From positions 2,116,766 to 2,155,455 of the forward strand of contig BFEA01000129.1 of NCBI GenBank assembly GCA_003427395.1: a stretch of 38,690 nt of DNA, given 5' to 3'. The position numbers and the translations under genes were made by a program. This document shows positions 21,001-32,111 of this stretch, in pieces; position 1 is the first letter of the stretch; every line of letters starts with the position of its first letter. This stretch comes from Chara braunii. Taxonomy: Eukaryota > Streptophyta > Charophyceae > Charales > Characeae. The notes under the pieces were generated by a model. It was given only the letters and a program-made list of their open reading frames with translations, did no database searches and was not told the DNA's origin.

Positions 21001-22090
21001 TGTGCCTGGTGGAATGACATCCGGGTATTGGAAGTGAGAAAATTGGCAAATGAGAAGTTTTCGTTAGAACTATATGATTGATCAGTGGATATCTCGACTA
21101 TTGATTGGAAGTGTCGTAGAATTGAGAGGTCCCTAAAAATCGGGTCTAAATTCGAGGCAGGTTGATGATTCAGGCGAAGTGACCGCTTCTGCCTTATTGA
21201 CTGGTTTGGACAGGATGGTTGGTAGAAGACCGTGCTAGATGAAAGGCGAGAAGTGAGGGTTGGTTAGGCGATGTGGTCTTGGTTGGAAGGACCCGATTTG
21301 GACTAATGTGGTATGAGTGACTCGAGGGTGATAAGTGTTTGGAGTCTGTGTTCACCGACCTTGACTAGCATGATGGTATTTGGGATTGGTAACCCGTCTG
21401 GTTCGATGGTTGGCAGGCCTGGGCGGTGTTTTGCGTGTTTGACGTGGCTAAAATTAAGCATGATTATTGTGAGAATTAGCACTATGACGTACCATTTTTT
21501 GACTACCATAAAAGTCATCTGAATGATTGGGAAAGCATCGTAGTACGGTTGCATCAGAATAGAGTTAAGGATGAGTGAGATAATAGTCCTCTACCAAGAG
21601 TTGAAGGTATAGACCCTCTCCTAGGTGTCAGGTTATAAATCGTATGTGCGCTTTGAGAAGAAGTCGGTTAAGGAAAGCTGAAGGATATTACTTGCATGAG
21701 CTTAGATGTTTGAGTCTAGATTCTAAGTGGTCGTTCTGCTACCGGACGTAGTGAGTCTAGGTAATACCTTCTTTACGTAAAGGACATTTAATCCTAGAGG
21801 GAGTTGGAGTAGCAATGGAAGAGCTAACATTTAGACTATTTTGCTCGCCTCTAAGGGAACGGTGGGTAGTAATTGATGTTAGACCTTCGCCTGAACCCTT
21901 CCAGGTTGGACCATCCACTTAGGAAGCTAAAGGTTTTAGGTTTTTTGTTTTGATAATGTTATTTTGAGTTATATATTGGACTCACCTATAGACGTCAAGC
22001 CCTGTACGCCTAGGGTATACCTAAGAGTGTGAAGTTATATTATGTTTAAATAGATATCATTTTTAGGAGTGTTCCGTATAGGTTATTTTA
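21001..22090 (+). other. Presumed leader between primer-binding site and gag remnant
   Basis: About 1.1 kb with no recognised coding region or repeat. By position it would be the 5' untranslated leader of the gag-bearing element. Confidence 0.35.
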
Positions 22091-22791
22091 TTGGGATTAT
22101 ATTTGGGATCCTATCTGTCTGTAGAAAACTTATATGAATGTCCCCAGTCCAGCATTTGGCTCATGGGTCGGCCATTAAGCCTGTACGTTTGGGTCACTCT
22201 TCCAAGAGGGGTAGGGATTGTCAGTTTAATAACGGAAGGCGTGTGCTGGACATTTGTCTGTGATGAGCAGAACCCAGACAAAGCACAGGCAGCTCAGGAT
22301 GCCTTATGCACGGGAAAACCCACGTATGCTCGAACCAATCGAGAAAGAGGGAGAGCTCGAGGTGTCTTTACCCAGACGGGTCAGAGCGGGGGAGTACCTC
22401 TCTTTATGGTGGGGCATATTGATGGACACGGACATCTTTGTCTGGATCGAGTCTGGGTTTGATGATGAACGGGAGTGTGCGATTGTAAGGGTGACGTTGT
22501 ACGCCTCGTCCTCATTTTGGATCGAACATAGAGTTGGCGCTTGGGCACGGAAGCCTGCTTGCTAGGCCTCTGAGGGTAGCAGAGGCAGTTGCAGCAAAGT
22601 GGGCGAGGGAAGTGTCCCGTGATGGGGAAGGGCGAGTACTAACCCGCGTAAGGGTCGAGCGTGCTGGAGAGTTCGGGCTTCCATCTGCTCCGCTGCGAGT
22701 AATCCTGCCTGAGTTTCTGATAGAGAAGAGTTTTGGTGGACAGGCGAGGGTAGAGGCGGCAGCTGGAGCTGCTCTGAGGGCGCGAGATTAG
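22091..22791 (+). pseudogene. Broken frames upstream of gag, possible N-terminal part
   Basis: Three overlapping plus-strand frames (22091-22462, 22254-22565, 22534-22791) carry unbiased-looking, charged protein sequence rich in Arg, Glu and Ala, such as the run AEAVAAKWAREVSRDGEG in the last frame. They may be pieces of one reading frame split by indels near 22250 and 22540. No domain is recognised. The link to gag is by position only. Confidence 0.3.
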
Positions 22792-23341
22792 GAGTATGGG
22801 CGATACACATGTGAATTGATATATGGTCTATACCTAGACCTGAGATTCCTGCCCTCTAGTCAGTGGCTCAGGAACACGGCCAATACACTGGACGTATACG
22901 CCTCATCTCATGATCCGAATGAGGGAAATGTAGACTGGGAGGAGATTCGGGCTGTAGTGGGTCGATAGAGGATGTCGTCCTTTTCTACTAAATGCATTTC
23001 TTTTGACTTGGCCGGAGTCATCTCTCTGCCCATTATCGTAGTTATGAAGGTAAGCGTCAGGGTAACTAGGGGTTGAGGCCTGATCGCATGAGTAAAGAAG
23101 TAGATAGCAGGATTTAAGTGTTAGCAGTCTGCCCTTGTCTGCCTGAGCTTACTTAAATCATTGTTTGATGGTCTATTNCCCGTTGTGCGTATCAGGCTGC
23201 TGTCAGCATCATGGCGGGAGAAAGCGGTTTCGCCAAGATCTTGCTTTGGAGGAATTCGTACCTTTTGAAGGTGTTGCTGCACGAAGTGTTGCAGGCGTTA
23301 ATGCCCCCAGATCTCCGCGCCCTGCTGTTCTAAGGAAGGAA

Positions 23342-24638
23342 CCTGTCTAGCTTTCTGCGTGACTTTCAGGATTTTAGCCTTACGAAAATGTGGGACGAGA
23401 ATGCGATGTGGTACATGTTCCCCATGTTCGTTTGTGAAGGACTAAGTGAGGAGGTGTACACCCTCATATTGAAGTCGAAAACCTGGGATGAGCTGGAAGC
23501 TTCTCTGAAGTTGAGGTTCCCAGAGGATGGGGTGGAATGCAGGCTTGGTAAGGGCCCTGATCAGCCAGCTAAGGCCGCGTCAACGCAAGGAGAGCTGAGT
23601 GGTATACAGAGGCAAGTTGGGATGCTGGAAGAGAGGTTGGCGAGGTTGGAAGAAGCCAGGCGTGGCAGGAAGAAGACCTTCGAAGGAGCATCTAACGGAC
23701 CGGCTGGGCAGGATGAGGCGGAGGTAAGGGAAGATCATCAGGAGTTGAAGATGAGGGGATCATTGAGATCGAGGAGGAGCAAGAAGCTAGCATGGCCCTA
23801 CCTGCATTTGCGACTGAGCTAAAGGGAGGGCCCATTAATGGAGAGGCATCCTCGCCTGCAGGTTGGGAGAGGCAAAGGAATGAGTGTTGGCCAGAGCACT
23901 GGGCAAAAGCGGTATGTGATCGTTGGGGAAAGATTGGTCGCACCCCTCAAGGAGGCAAGGAAGAGGGGGTGATGGGTGAAAAAGGGAAGCCCGAACCTCC
24001 CAAGTTGACGAAGACTCATCGGAAAGCAAGGAATCGAGCCCAGGGAGGTCAAGGTACCGGAAAGGGGCAGGGCATGCGGCAGGGAGGGGCCACCCTGCAA
24101 GAATTGGGATGAAAGCCAGCACAGGCGGGGCCTCCGCCGACTAAGCGGGCGTTATACGGGTCGTGGACGCCATACGATCAAGTGGGACCAAGGCGTTTGT
24201 TTGGGCCCACAAATGGGTATGATGCCATCTAGGCCTCCTGCAGTCCAGTTTGAGCCAGCCTTGTGTATAGGGCCGTTGCAGCCACCGATACCACGAGCGA
24301 CGAAGGGCCACGTGGCCGGTGGAGGAGGTCAAAAGCGGAAAGCTGAAGAGAGTTGCAGGAATGAGGGGCACGGAAAAAGGGAACGTGGTGGCAGTAAAGA
24401 CGGCCCTGGAGGGAAGAAAGTGGGTTGGGGAAAAGACATTTGCAGACATTGTGCCAAGGAAGGGCACATAATGAAGTTTTGTCGAGAACGAAGGGTCGAT
24501 GAAGCAAGCGGTCTAATAAGGACAAATATTGAGGGAGGCGTTTTCGGCAGGGCTGGGGAGCGTATCAACCCAACCATCCCAAGGGGAACACGGAAGGAGG
24601 TTTTGCGGCGAGATGGAGCGTCGAGCACTGCCTCATGA
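23342..24638 (+). pseudogene. gag: Retrotransposon gag remnant with CCHC zinc knuckle, frameshifted
   Basis: Gag proteins of Ty3/Gypsy elements package element RNA in the cytoplasm. The frame containing 23388 reads SFLRDF...MWDENAMWYMFPMFV...TWDELEASLKLRF, resembling the capsid-type Retrotrans_gag pattern (Trp...Phe spacing and the final sWeel..F..rF). A probable coiled coil follows (GIQRQVGMLEERLARLEEA). The natural continuation, an acidic run EIEEEQEAS, lies in another frame from about 23740 to 24112, and the zinc knuckle is back in the first frame (24201-24638). At least two frameshifts, plus a stop (TAA near 23330) upstream, show it is dead. No protease, reverse transcriptase or integrase follows. 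Confidence 0.7.
24441..24482 (+). other. CCHC zinc knuckle coding segment
   Basis: The translation CRHCAKEGHIMKFC fits C-x2-C-x4-H-x4-C exactly, with a basic stretch after it (RERR). This is the nucleic-acid-binding knuckle of retroelement nucleocapsids. It lies at the C-terminal part of the gag remnant. Confidence 0.85.
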
Positions 24639-25167
24639 ATGTAGTCGTGAAAGATAAGGGTTTGTGTGAGAAGGGCCTGGAAATTTAAGCAGACTGTAAA
24701 TGCAAGCGAGAGATCTCAATCGTATAGCTGTTGTAGGTAAGCACATCATACAGAGGGGAGGGATTTTTGTAATAATGGCCCGATAAGGTAGCTCGAGTTG
24801 TAGGCAGGAGGAACCCCAATAAAACCGCTGTATATGTGGGAAATGTTAGGTCTGCCCCACATCACGTTATTGGGATGTCTTAAGTAGATGGGGCAAGGAG
24901 TGACCCTGAGGGCATTGTAACGAAGTAGAGATCTGTTTCATTAGGCCTATTGATCAAGAGAAGGAGATATGGGACCTACGTCATGTCTAGGCTTAGATAG
25001 ACGTATGGATGTGAGAGGTAGGAGAGGTTTGGGAAGAAACCTCGGCGTGGGGGGGGATAGGTCATCTAGCCTAGGGAGGAAGTTGCAGGATTGGTATATG
25101 GGCGACTCCTAGCCTTATTTTTCTTTGGATATCTAGATATGTCTTGGATTACTTGGGTCCCTCGGAT
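24639..25167. other. Post-gag stretch without recognisable pol
   Basis: No protease DTG/DSG motif, reverse-transcriptase YxDD or integrase motif is seen in any frame. The DNA resembles decayed retroelement sequence and ends at an LTR fragment of the other family, so the gag element is interrupted or deleted here. Confidence 0.4.
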
Positions 25168-25312
25168 TAAGAGGTATGGTTGGCGCACTCGGTCGGAGCA
25201 GCCTAAGGAAGCTTCATTTGTGCGTTCGTGGCGAGGTTGGTCCAACTCCTGCGTGACGCGGCCGAGAGGGTCCCGCGCTGCCACGTGCGGTGCTGGACCG
25301 ATGCACTCGATA
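25168..25312 (+). mobile_element. 145-bp LTR end of the first family
   Basis: It matches the last part of the 30999-34166 LTR (about 34022-34166), sharing TCCTGCGTGACGCGGCCGAG and GAGGGTCCCGCGCTGCCA blocks. It ends TCGATA rather than TCGACA. The upstream part of this 5' LTR is missing and gag-element DNA is in its place. Directly after it comes TGGTCTCCCTGACC (25313-25326), a possible but unassigned primer-binding site. Confidence 0.7.
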
Positions 25313-27009
25313 TGGTCTCCCTGACCAAAGCTATAGCTAAAACAGTTTGATCATGACGTAGACATACCTCTCAATCCGAGGGACCTAAGTAATTCAAGAC
25401 ATTTGACTTGCGTTTGAGTTGGGGTATTGTACCCCTGTGTATATATTGAATTGAGGCCTTATCCGAGACTGTCTTTTGTATATGACGATCAAAATCACTC
25501 TCACATGTGTGGATTTTATCTTGATGAATGGTGACTTTGTATGAATTTTGTGAGAATGAATTGGATGTGAACTATTTACTCTCCGGTATACTCGTGCGGT
25601 CTGCTTACAAGCAGGACGGACCGAGTATAAGGAGAGGCAGTGCAGTTGTTGTGTGACAAAAGTGTGAGAATCCTAAGGGATTTTGCAAGTCTCTGATACT
25701 TGAATACTTACCATGCCGGGTGTTTTATGATTGAGTTGCGAAGAGGGCCCACAAGCAGGCTCCTCAGTTTAAGTTGGCTCGTGGTTGAGTTGTGGAGAGG
25801 ACCCACAACTAGGCCTCTTAGTTTGAGTTGTTCTATGTTTGAGTTGTTCTATGGTTGAGTTGTCCTATGATTGAGACCCCTCCAGATTAAGGAAGGTGGT
25901 AATGTTATTTATCGGAAGACTCATCCCCAAAAGGGGAGCCCAAAAAAGGAGGTGTTTTAAAAAGGGTCGTGTGATAGCCCGTCCTAGGAAGAGAGGGGTG
26001 GTTGGGAGACCTATTGAGAGAGACCCCCTTCGGGTGAAACGTGGTTAATGGATTTAAAGGCATGGTAAGCAGTGTTTCAACTGATAAAACCTGACGAAAA
26101 GAGGCCACGTTTGCTTGAGATGTTTGAGAAAGTCGCAAAAGAGCGCAGGGCGAGAGACGTCTCAGGATGGGTGGCTGCTGGCTCTGATCAAGTCAGGGGC
26201 CACGGCCTTGTGGACCTAGTGGATTTTGTTTGTGATTGTGCGAAGGATGCCATGCCTTTCGTGGGAGAGCTGGTAAATGCCTTCAGACCCCTGCGTAATC
26301 TCGCAGTGGGCCCGTGATTGGTTTTGCGACGCTCCGTCTAACCACTTGTGCTAGTTCTGGAACATAGTAGAGGAATACCAAGCTAAGCGGTAAAGATAAG
26401 CACCTCTAGGGCGTAACCCCAATGGATGGCTGCTAGCCGGCGCAACCTGGTTGCGGGGCCGCGGAGTAAGAGTTTAAAGGGAGTTGCCCGCCCCAAGGAA
26501 ATTACTCTGTGGGGTAGTAAAGGTTGAGCGGTTTTGGGAAATCCTGATTGAATGCTTATCATGAGAAAACTTATCGTTGCGTAACCAACGAGGATACTAC
26601 CGCTAAAATAACAATGCGGTGGGCCGTAGTCCTGGTCCGATCAGGCAGGCTATGGTGGGCCAAGATGAAGACCTTACCTTTCTGTACTAGACTGCAGAAA
26701 GAGCTGAGTGGATATTAAGTATACAAATATATATATGTGTATTTGATTGCGAGAGATTCTCTGAGAAGGAAGGCGATAGTGCCTTCAAAGGTCTCGGTTA
26801 GGGCCCGCGTCCCTAGTTTTGGCCAGGACTAGGGTCACCCAACGAGAAGCCGAAGGTTGTTTAGGACCGGGGAGAGGATGATTGAGAAGGTCCTTGGAAC
26901 TTATGTTGTCAGCGTCCTAATGGTTGGGCGGTGAGGGCCCGGGTTAGAAACCTGGCATCATATAGTTGTGGAGTCATGGTTTGATGGAGGCCTCTACCCT
27001 GTGTTTGTC
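25313..27009 (+). mobile_element. 5' internal non-coding DNA of the plus-strand element
   Basis: No coding region is recognised. Bases 25467-25586 match 7865-8015 in reverse complement, tying this to the minus-strand element. Hairpins include GGGGTA/TACCCC (25421-25435) and a longer one between about 25588 and 25629 with TATACTCG/CGAGTATA ends and an inner CTGCTT/AAGCAG. A weak repeat of a GAGTTGTTCTATG theme lies at 25825-25880. The short frame at 26072-26317 has no known motif. Confidence 0.5.
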
Positions 27010-30000
27010 GGCTAATCGGATTGGTCCTTCTTTCGTCAGCATCTTGGGTAATCTGATAACTTTTCGATTTTGCGAAGCGACGGGGACGTCGCTTAATATG
27101 TTCCGGTAAGTTGTCGGCGCGAATACCCTTACAAGGGTATCCGCCCTGGTTTTTGCAAGCGACAGAAAATAGTTTTGGTTTAAAGTTTAAGTATACCGCG
27201 TCAGGCGCGGCTGCGTCTGTGATTAACGTTGACGGGATAGCTGACTAGAATAGAGTGTATGTGGGCACGCGGACTTTTGAGGCGCGCGTGATCTCCTTTA
27301 TTGTTGATGGCTGAAGAGTCGGCGTGATCGCCGGCCCGAATTTTTCTTCTGATTAAGTAGGGATTGAAACGATTATGCCTCGTTGGTAGATATGCGTGCT
27401 TGTGACCTATGTGCTCGTGCGATGGACGGCGACTGTGTTGTCGCCCCCCTTGTTGGGTGTGGGGTGTCTGCCAGCATGGGCTGCTGTGACCGGCATTGTG
27501 GAGGACGGCATCGACAGCAACGTGACTTTTGAAGGCATTTCAGTAGCTTGGCGCGTCGCACAGTGTCCGTTTATTCAGGCGTCCGCCAGAGCTAGACCCA
27601 GACTTGGGCCTAGCGCTATTAATTACGGCGTCCGACTTTCATCTGAGGGGTTCAGAGATCGAGATCGATTATCAGAGTAGCGTGGAGGGGACGGAGCGGT
27701 CGAGGGCCCGGCGGGGCTATCCCCCCTTGATTTTGCTGTCCGCGGCGCCCTATCGGCGGTGGTATTTCGTAAGTGGTTCGTTCAACACCATATTTTTGTT
27801 CATCCCCCTTTTTTTTGGGAGGCCGTAGACCCGGACCGACGCTGGAGTTCATGGCCACCACGGCACGGTCATGTATATGACCCACATTTTGGGGCCGGCG
27901 AGGTCGTGCGGGGGTGTGTTGTATTTGGAGGATGTCATGGGGTGCGGCCGCGACCTGTTTTCACGAATAACCTGTTATAGTATTCTAGGGATATCCGTTG
28001 TAGTGGGCAGGTGGCACGTGTCGGGGGCCGGCCGGTAGCATCAGGGCGGGGCCAGGGGCGCTGAGGGAAGGACCCGCAGCGATGCCACACTGTAAGTTGG
28101 TTGTCGGACTGTCGAGCCCGCGCGGCCGTAAGAATGCCCACTACAATGAATGGACTGGCGCGGAGTGTTCGACGTAGTAGGGACCGTGCAAGGACGGGCC
28201 GGGCCGGCCATCAAGCTACGCTTGGCCCTGTGAGATTGCTGCGGCCGTCCGCGGCGCTAGCAGCAACGAGCGCTGATCGGAAAAGGCAGCAGGGGGGGGG
28301 TGAGGGTGAACCTGGGCGCCGGGGCGTGCCGGGTGCACTCGACTGTCGGAGACAGCCAGGAACGAGGGTAGGGCGGAGTGACGGGGCACTGAGCTTGCCA
28401 GCGAGGCAAGCCGATAGTGCAACAAGTTTGCGAAGACCAAAAGCAAGGGGGGTGGGCCTACCGCTTGGTTATGTGACCGAGCGCTACTACGGGGACAACA
28501 GGTAACGGGCGGCGTAGCATTGAGCCACGACGGGCCGGAGCGACGGACAGTAGCGGGCTGACGGGCAGAGTGCTACAGGCGGCGAACGGGCTGGCGGGCG
28601 GCCCCACGTCGTGGAACGAAGGCAGGGTGGGGGAGGATGCACCTGGACATGCTGCCACGGTGGGTGCGTTCGTAGGTTAAGGGAGAGGGTGCGGAAGCAC
28701 AGCGTGTGGCGGGCGCTAGGCCGATGAGGCAGGGCAGGGAGGCGATGGGCAGCCGAGAATAGGTGAACAGGGGGCTGAATCTGGGCACAGATATGCGTCG
28801 GGTACATCCGACAATGGAGGCATGGAGGAAGGAGGGAAGGAAGAGATATAACTCGCCCGTTCCATAACGGAATCGGGCGAGGTAAAGGTCAATCTTGGGG
28901 GTTCAGACAGTGGCGACCCAAAATCTGATGTTAGTTTTAGAGGAACGTTAGTAGAAAGGGAGTTAGAAAAGAAAAGGTTAGCGCCGAGCTATGGTGGAAG
29001 AGGGGAAACGACGGGGGAGGAAGTGAGGTACCACTCGACTCGTGATGAAATCGAGTGGGGAAAGAACGTAGACAGAGGGATTTAGGTAGGGCGAGATGCG
29101 CAGTGAGGTTAGTTTTGGTGTTAGATTAGTTCCTCTATAAGTTACTAAGGTAAGGTAGGAGTGTTAAGCTATGGCGAAGGAGATGAAAGGCGAGGCATCT
29201 TACCCATCTCGGAATAGAAGCGGGCGGGGAAAGATCGTAGACCGAGGTTGTGGGCCAGCGCGAATCCGATGGCAGTACCGGATTCCGCGTTGAGGGTGTG
29301 GTTGTGGAGGTAGAGAGGCCTTTCGCCGCGCCCAGGCGGGAACTTCAGAAACGGGGATGTACCTTCCCGCCTTTAGGAGAAGATTCATTCTTGTCTTGAC
29401 ATGTTTTGCTGGGGAGAGTTATACCCTGACCGAGCTGAAGTGGGCTGCATGCGGATAGGGACAGGGAGACGAACCTTGTAACGAAGCAGGTAAGAGCGTG
29501 AGGTGGGTTGAAAAAGGGAGAAAAGTTCGGGCTTGCCCGTGCTTCTGGCCGGGCGTCATTGGTCAGGTCCGGGGCAGTGGGCACAACGACTAAGCGATTG
29601 CAGAGAGAGGGAAAGCGAGAGGGAAGCCTCCCAACTGGGTAAAGAGGAAAGCGGGATCGGGAGACTCACATTCGCCGGGTCGAGTACATCAAGGTGGGGG
29701 CCGCTCGGAATGGGGTGTCTGTGTTTGTCTGTGCGAGATGATGGATGACCGTCGGAGGGACTCCCTGGCTCAATAGGTGGTGGGAACCAACAGTCTGTAA
29801 TTTCAGTCGTGTTGTGGGTGGGCCAGGTGTGGCCTGGCTCCGTGCAAGAGGTGTGGGGGATCTCGCCTACGCTCCACAGCAGTCCTACGTTAGGGTCCCC
29901 ATTTGCCTCATGTGTGGTTCTCGGCAGTTTGACGTGCTCGCTGTGCGGTGTGACCGGGTTGTCCGTGGTACTATGCGCCTCGCTGGTTTGCTGACAGGCG

Positions 30001-30973
30001 GCTTGTTTACTGGCCGCTAAGCCCCGTTGTCCACTACGGCGACGGTAAGTTGTGCACTAGCTAGTGTTGGTCACTGTTGGCTAGGGAAGGTCGGGGAAGG
30101 TTGGTGCGTACTACGGGGGACTACTGCTGGCTGCTGCAGACTGCTGTTGCTGTAAGGACTGGACACGGATGTTGGTCTTGTTTGCTGTGCTCGAAAGGTC
30201 ACATTTGCGGTCTACTGTGCGCAGCCGCTGCTCTTGGTGGCTCACAAGCTGTGGCCAACTGCTGGAGGCCATGTGTTGTTGCTGCCTATTGTTGGTCACG
30301 GCGTACTAGCTATATACTACTGTAGGCTGTAGCCGGTTGTTATAGCCCGCCGCGCAGCAGCGAGGGGGCTAGAGAGAAGTGGTGGGGTTTGGAGGGGTAA
30401 CCGGACTATGAGGGGAGTTGCTGCAAGTTGAGGGTTCACCAGGGGAGTAATTCGGCGGTTTGACTTCACTTCTGACCAAGTTGTGCAGAGTGTTTGGCCG
30501 CCATTGTGGGGCCCTCCGGCTATGCAAAATATCAAGGCCCTCTCCCGCGAGTCTGAGTGCACCTCTCTTGGATCTGAGAGTCTCCTACCTACCTCCTTCT
30601 GCCTTTCTTACTCTAAGTCTAGTCTGTTGGCTCTGAGAGGAAGGCGGCAGGAGGGATTGCAACCCGTAATCCACGCCAAGGCCTTTGTGGGAGGTTCGCC
30701 CCACCGATTGTGGGAGCTCTGCCGGAGCCTAGGCGAGGCTCTGGGGGCACGGAATTGAAAGGTAACCATTTGCTTTCCCTCTATATACCCTGGTATAACC
30801 CCTACCTGTACATCTTGCTATGTTTGACTGAGTATGTTGCGTGCACCCTTATTTTGATTTTAGTTTGACTTTCAGGACATAAGTCAGACTAAGTACAGGA
30901 ATGCATGTGCAATCTCCGTTTCAATCTTTGTTGACTGCCTGAAGGCAGATTGTGAACACAGGGGAACTGCATC
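27010..30973 (+). mobile_element. 3' internal non-coding DNA of the plus-strand element (segment C)
   Basis: The left end (27010-27330) matches 5300-5660, including the perfect hairpins GCGACG/CGTCGC (~27075) and ATACCCTT/AAGGGTAT (~27124). The right end (30490-30765) matches both 7660-7858 and, inverted, 13300-13560. The middle (27700-29700) is GC-rich and unmatched. Frames there (for example 28101-28505) are Arg/Gly/Pro-rich and lack motifs, so none is called a gene. It is the longest of the three copies (5280-7858 and 13114-14455 are shorter) and leads into a polypurine tract and LTR, as expected for a non-autonomous large retrotransposon derivative. Confidence 0.6.
30762..30875 (+). other. 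Possible intron before the polypurine tract
   Basis: AAAG|GTAACC (donor) and a T-rich stretch ending TTTCAG|GACAT (acceptor) bound 114 nt. In the minus-strand copy TTCAG|GTATAT and GTCAG|GACAT bound 105 nt (13299 down to 13195). The interior diverges, while the flanks before the donor and after the acceptor are conserved. It could be real splicing or chance. Confidence 0.3.
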
Positions 30974-30998
30974 AGGGGGAAGGTTGGGAGAAAGGAAG
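30974..30998 (+). other. Polypurine tract of the plus-strand element
   Basis: A 25-base run containing GGGGGAAGG and GGGAGAAAGGAAG, with only TT as an interruption. It lies right before the LTR and matches the tract at 13094-13113, where the following LTR begins TG. Here the first LTR bases read TTTAGCC, so the TG start has decayed or the boundary is a few bases off. Confidence 0.7.
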
Positions 30999-31026
30999 TT
31001 TAGCCCGAGTTTGCAGGGTCCAATGG

Positions 31027-31560
31027 GGTCAGGCATCTTCCATAAGATAGGATGGCCTGACCGCTGTGTTTTGTTCCTTTGGACTGCATGGAGAATCATA
31101 CAAGTTCCATAAGATTGGATGGTCTGATTGCTCTGACTTGCAGGGGTTTGACTGTGATTGACTTTTAGGAGCCAAGCATGTTCCATAAGATTGGATGGCT
31201 TGGCTGCCTTGTTTAATTGGGTTTTATTCTGTTTCATTGGTCTCTGAACGAGAGGGTCTGAGCAAGTTCCATGAGATTGGATGACTCTGTCTCTCCCTGT
31301 TTTATTGTGAGGGGATAATTCTCGTTGAGGGTCAGGCATGTCCATAAGATTAGACGGCTTTGGACTCATGCCGCACATGGTTGGATCAGAGAGAAACGAA
31401 CCTGACAGAGGACCAGACATGTTCCATAAGATTGGATGGTCTGGCCCAATGCCTCGCACATACTGGAACCCAAAGGTTATAAATTGGCTATATTTTATAT
31501 TATCCTATCTATGAACAGGCTAGTCAGGCATGGGTTCCATAAGATTGGATGGTCAGGCTA
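31027..31560 (+). repeat. Hairpin array with loop TTCCATAAGATTGGATGG
   Basis: Seven units share the core TTCCATAAGATTGGATGG. Arms differ and pair: GGTCAGGC/GCCTGACC (31027-31062), AATCA/TGATT (31094-31129), AGCCAAGC/GCTTGGCT (31170-31205) and CCAGAC/GTCTGG (31413-31444). Units near 31255, 31325 and 31527 pair weakly. Between units the sequence is unrelated and spacing is irregular (about 67-100 bp). Confidence 0.85.
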
Positions 31561-31619
31561 TAGCTTATCATGAAATGAAGAGAGTATAACTTGGAGTATA
31601 ATTGAAGGTAACCTTGGGC

Positions 31620-31757
31620 AGGTTGGGCCTTGTTTCTAAGATGAACGACTCAGTCCTATGCTCAGTGTTTGAACGCTAAGCTCAGAGAGGTATATATAAC
31701 CTGGATATTAAACATTTCAGGCGACTAAGCCTTGTTTCTAAGATGAACGGCTTAGTC
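31620..31757 (+). repeat. Two further hairpins with loop CTTGTTTCTAAGATGAACG
   Basis: GACTAAGC/GCTTAGTC (31723-31757) is a perfect 8-bp stem. The other unit (about 31621-31654) has an identical loop and weaker arms (TTGGG/CTCAG, with G-U pairs). A different loop from the neighbouring array, but the same architecture. Confidence 0.75.
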
Positions 31758-32111
31758 ATATGCCCAAAGGAAGAAAGAACTAGTTGTGCAACCTGTTCGT
31801 GTATGACCTGGTTTTACGCCCTATGTAAGTTGGGTATAAATGGGTAACTTACTGAGGAGACACGAACTATTGTTTGCTAAGTTGACTTGGGGATTAGTGA
31901 GAGTACTTACCTTTGTGGTTTGGCATTGCATGTGGCTGAGTGAGGCTACTACTTGGTTTGAGTTTCAGGTTGACAGGTAGTTGCTTTAGAGGTTCGTCTC
32001 GTGCTAGAGCGATAGGAGTTAGGTCGATTCCTGCATTTTCTGAGCTAACTTTATTTTATTTAGATAAATTCTCGCATTTTCTGGGGTCTTTTATTATACT
32101 TGGCTTTGTAT

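Noticed and set aside
26340-26700. rRNA-like fragment
   Set aside because: The GC-rich, structured look prompted a check, but no conserved rRNA landmark was recognised.
30884-31459. 191-codon minus-strand frame rich in a HPILW / SNLME-like repeat
   Set aside because: It is produced by reading through the hairpin array and polypurine tract. The repeated residues are the conserved loop, and phase is not kept between units.
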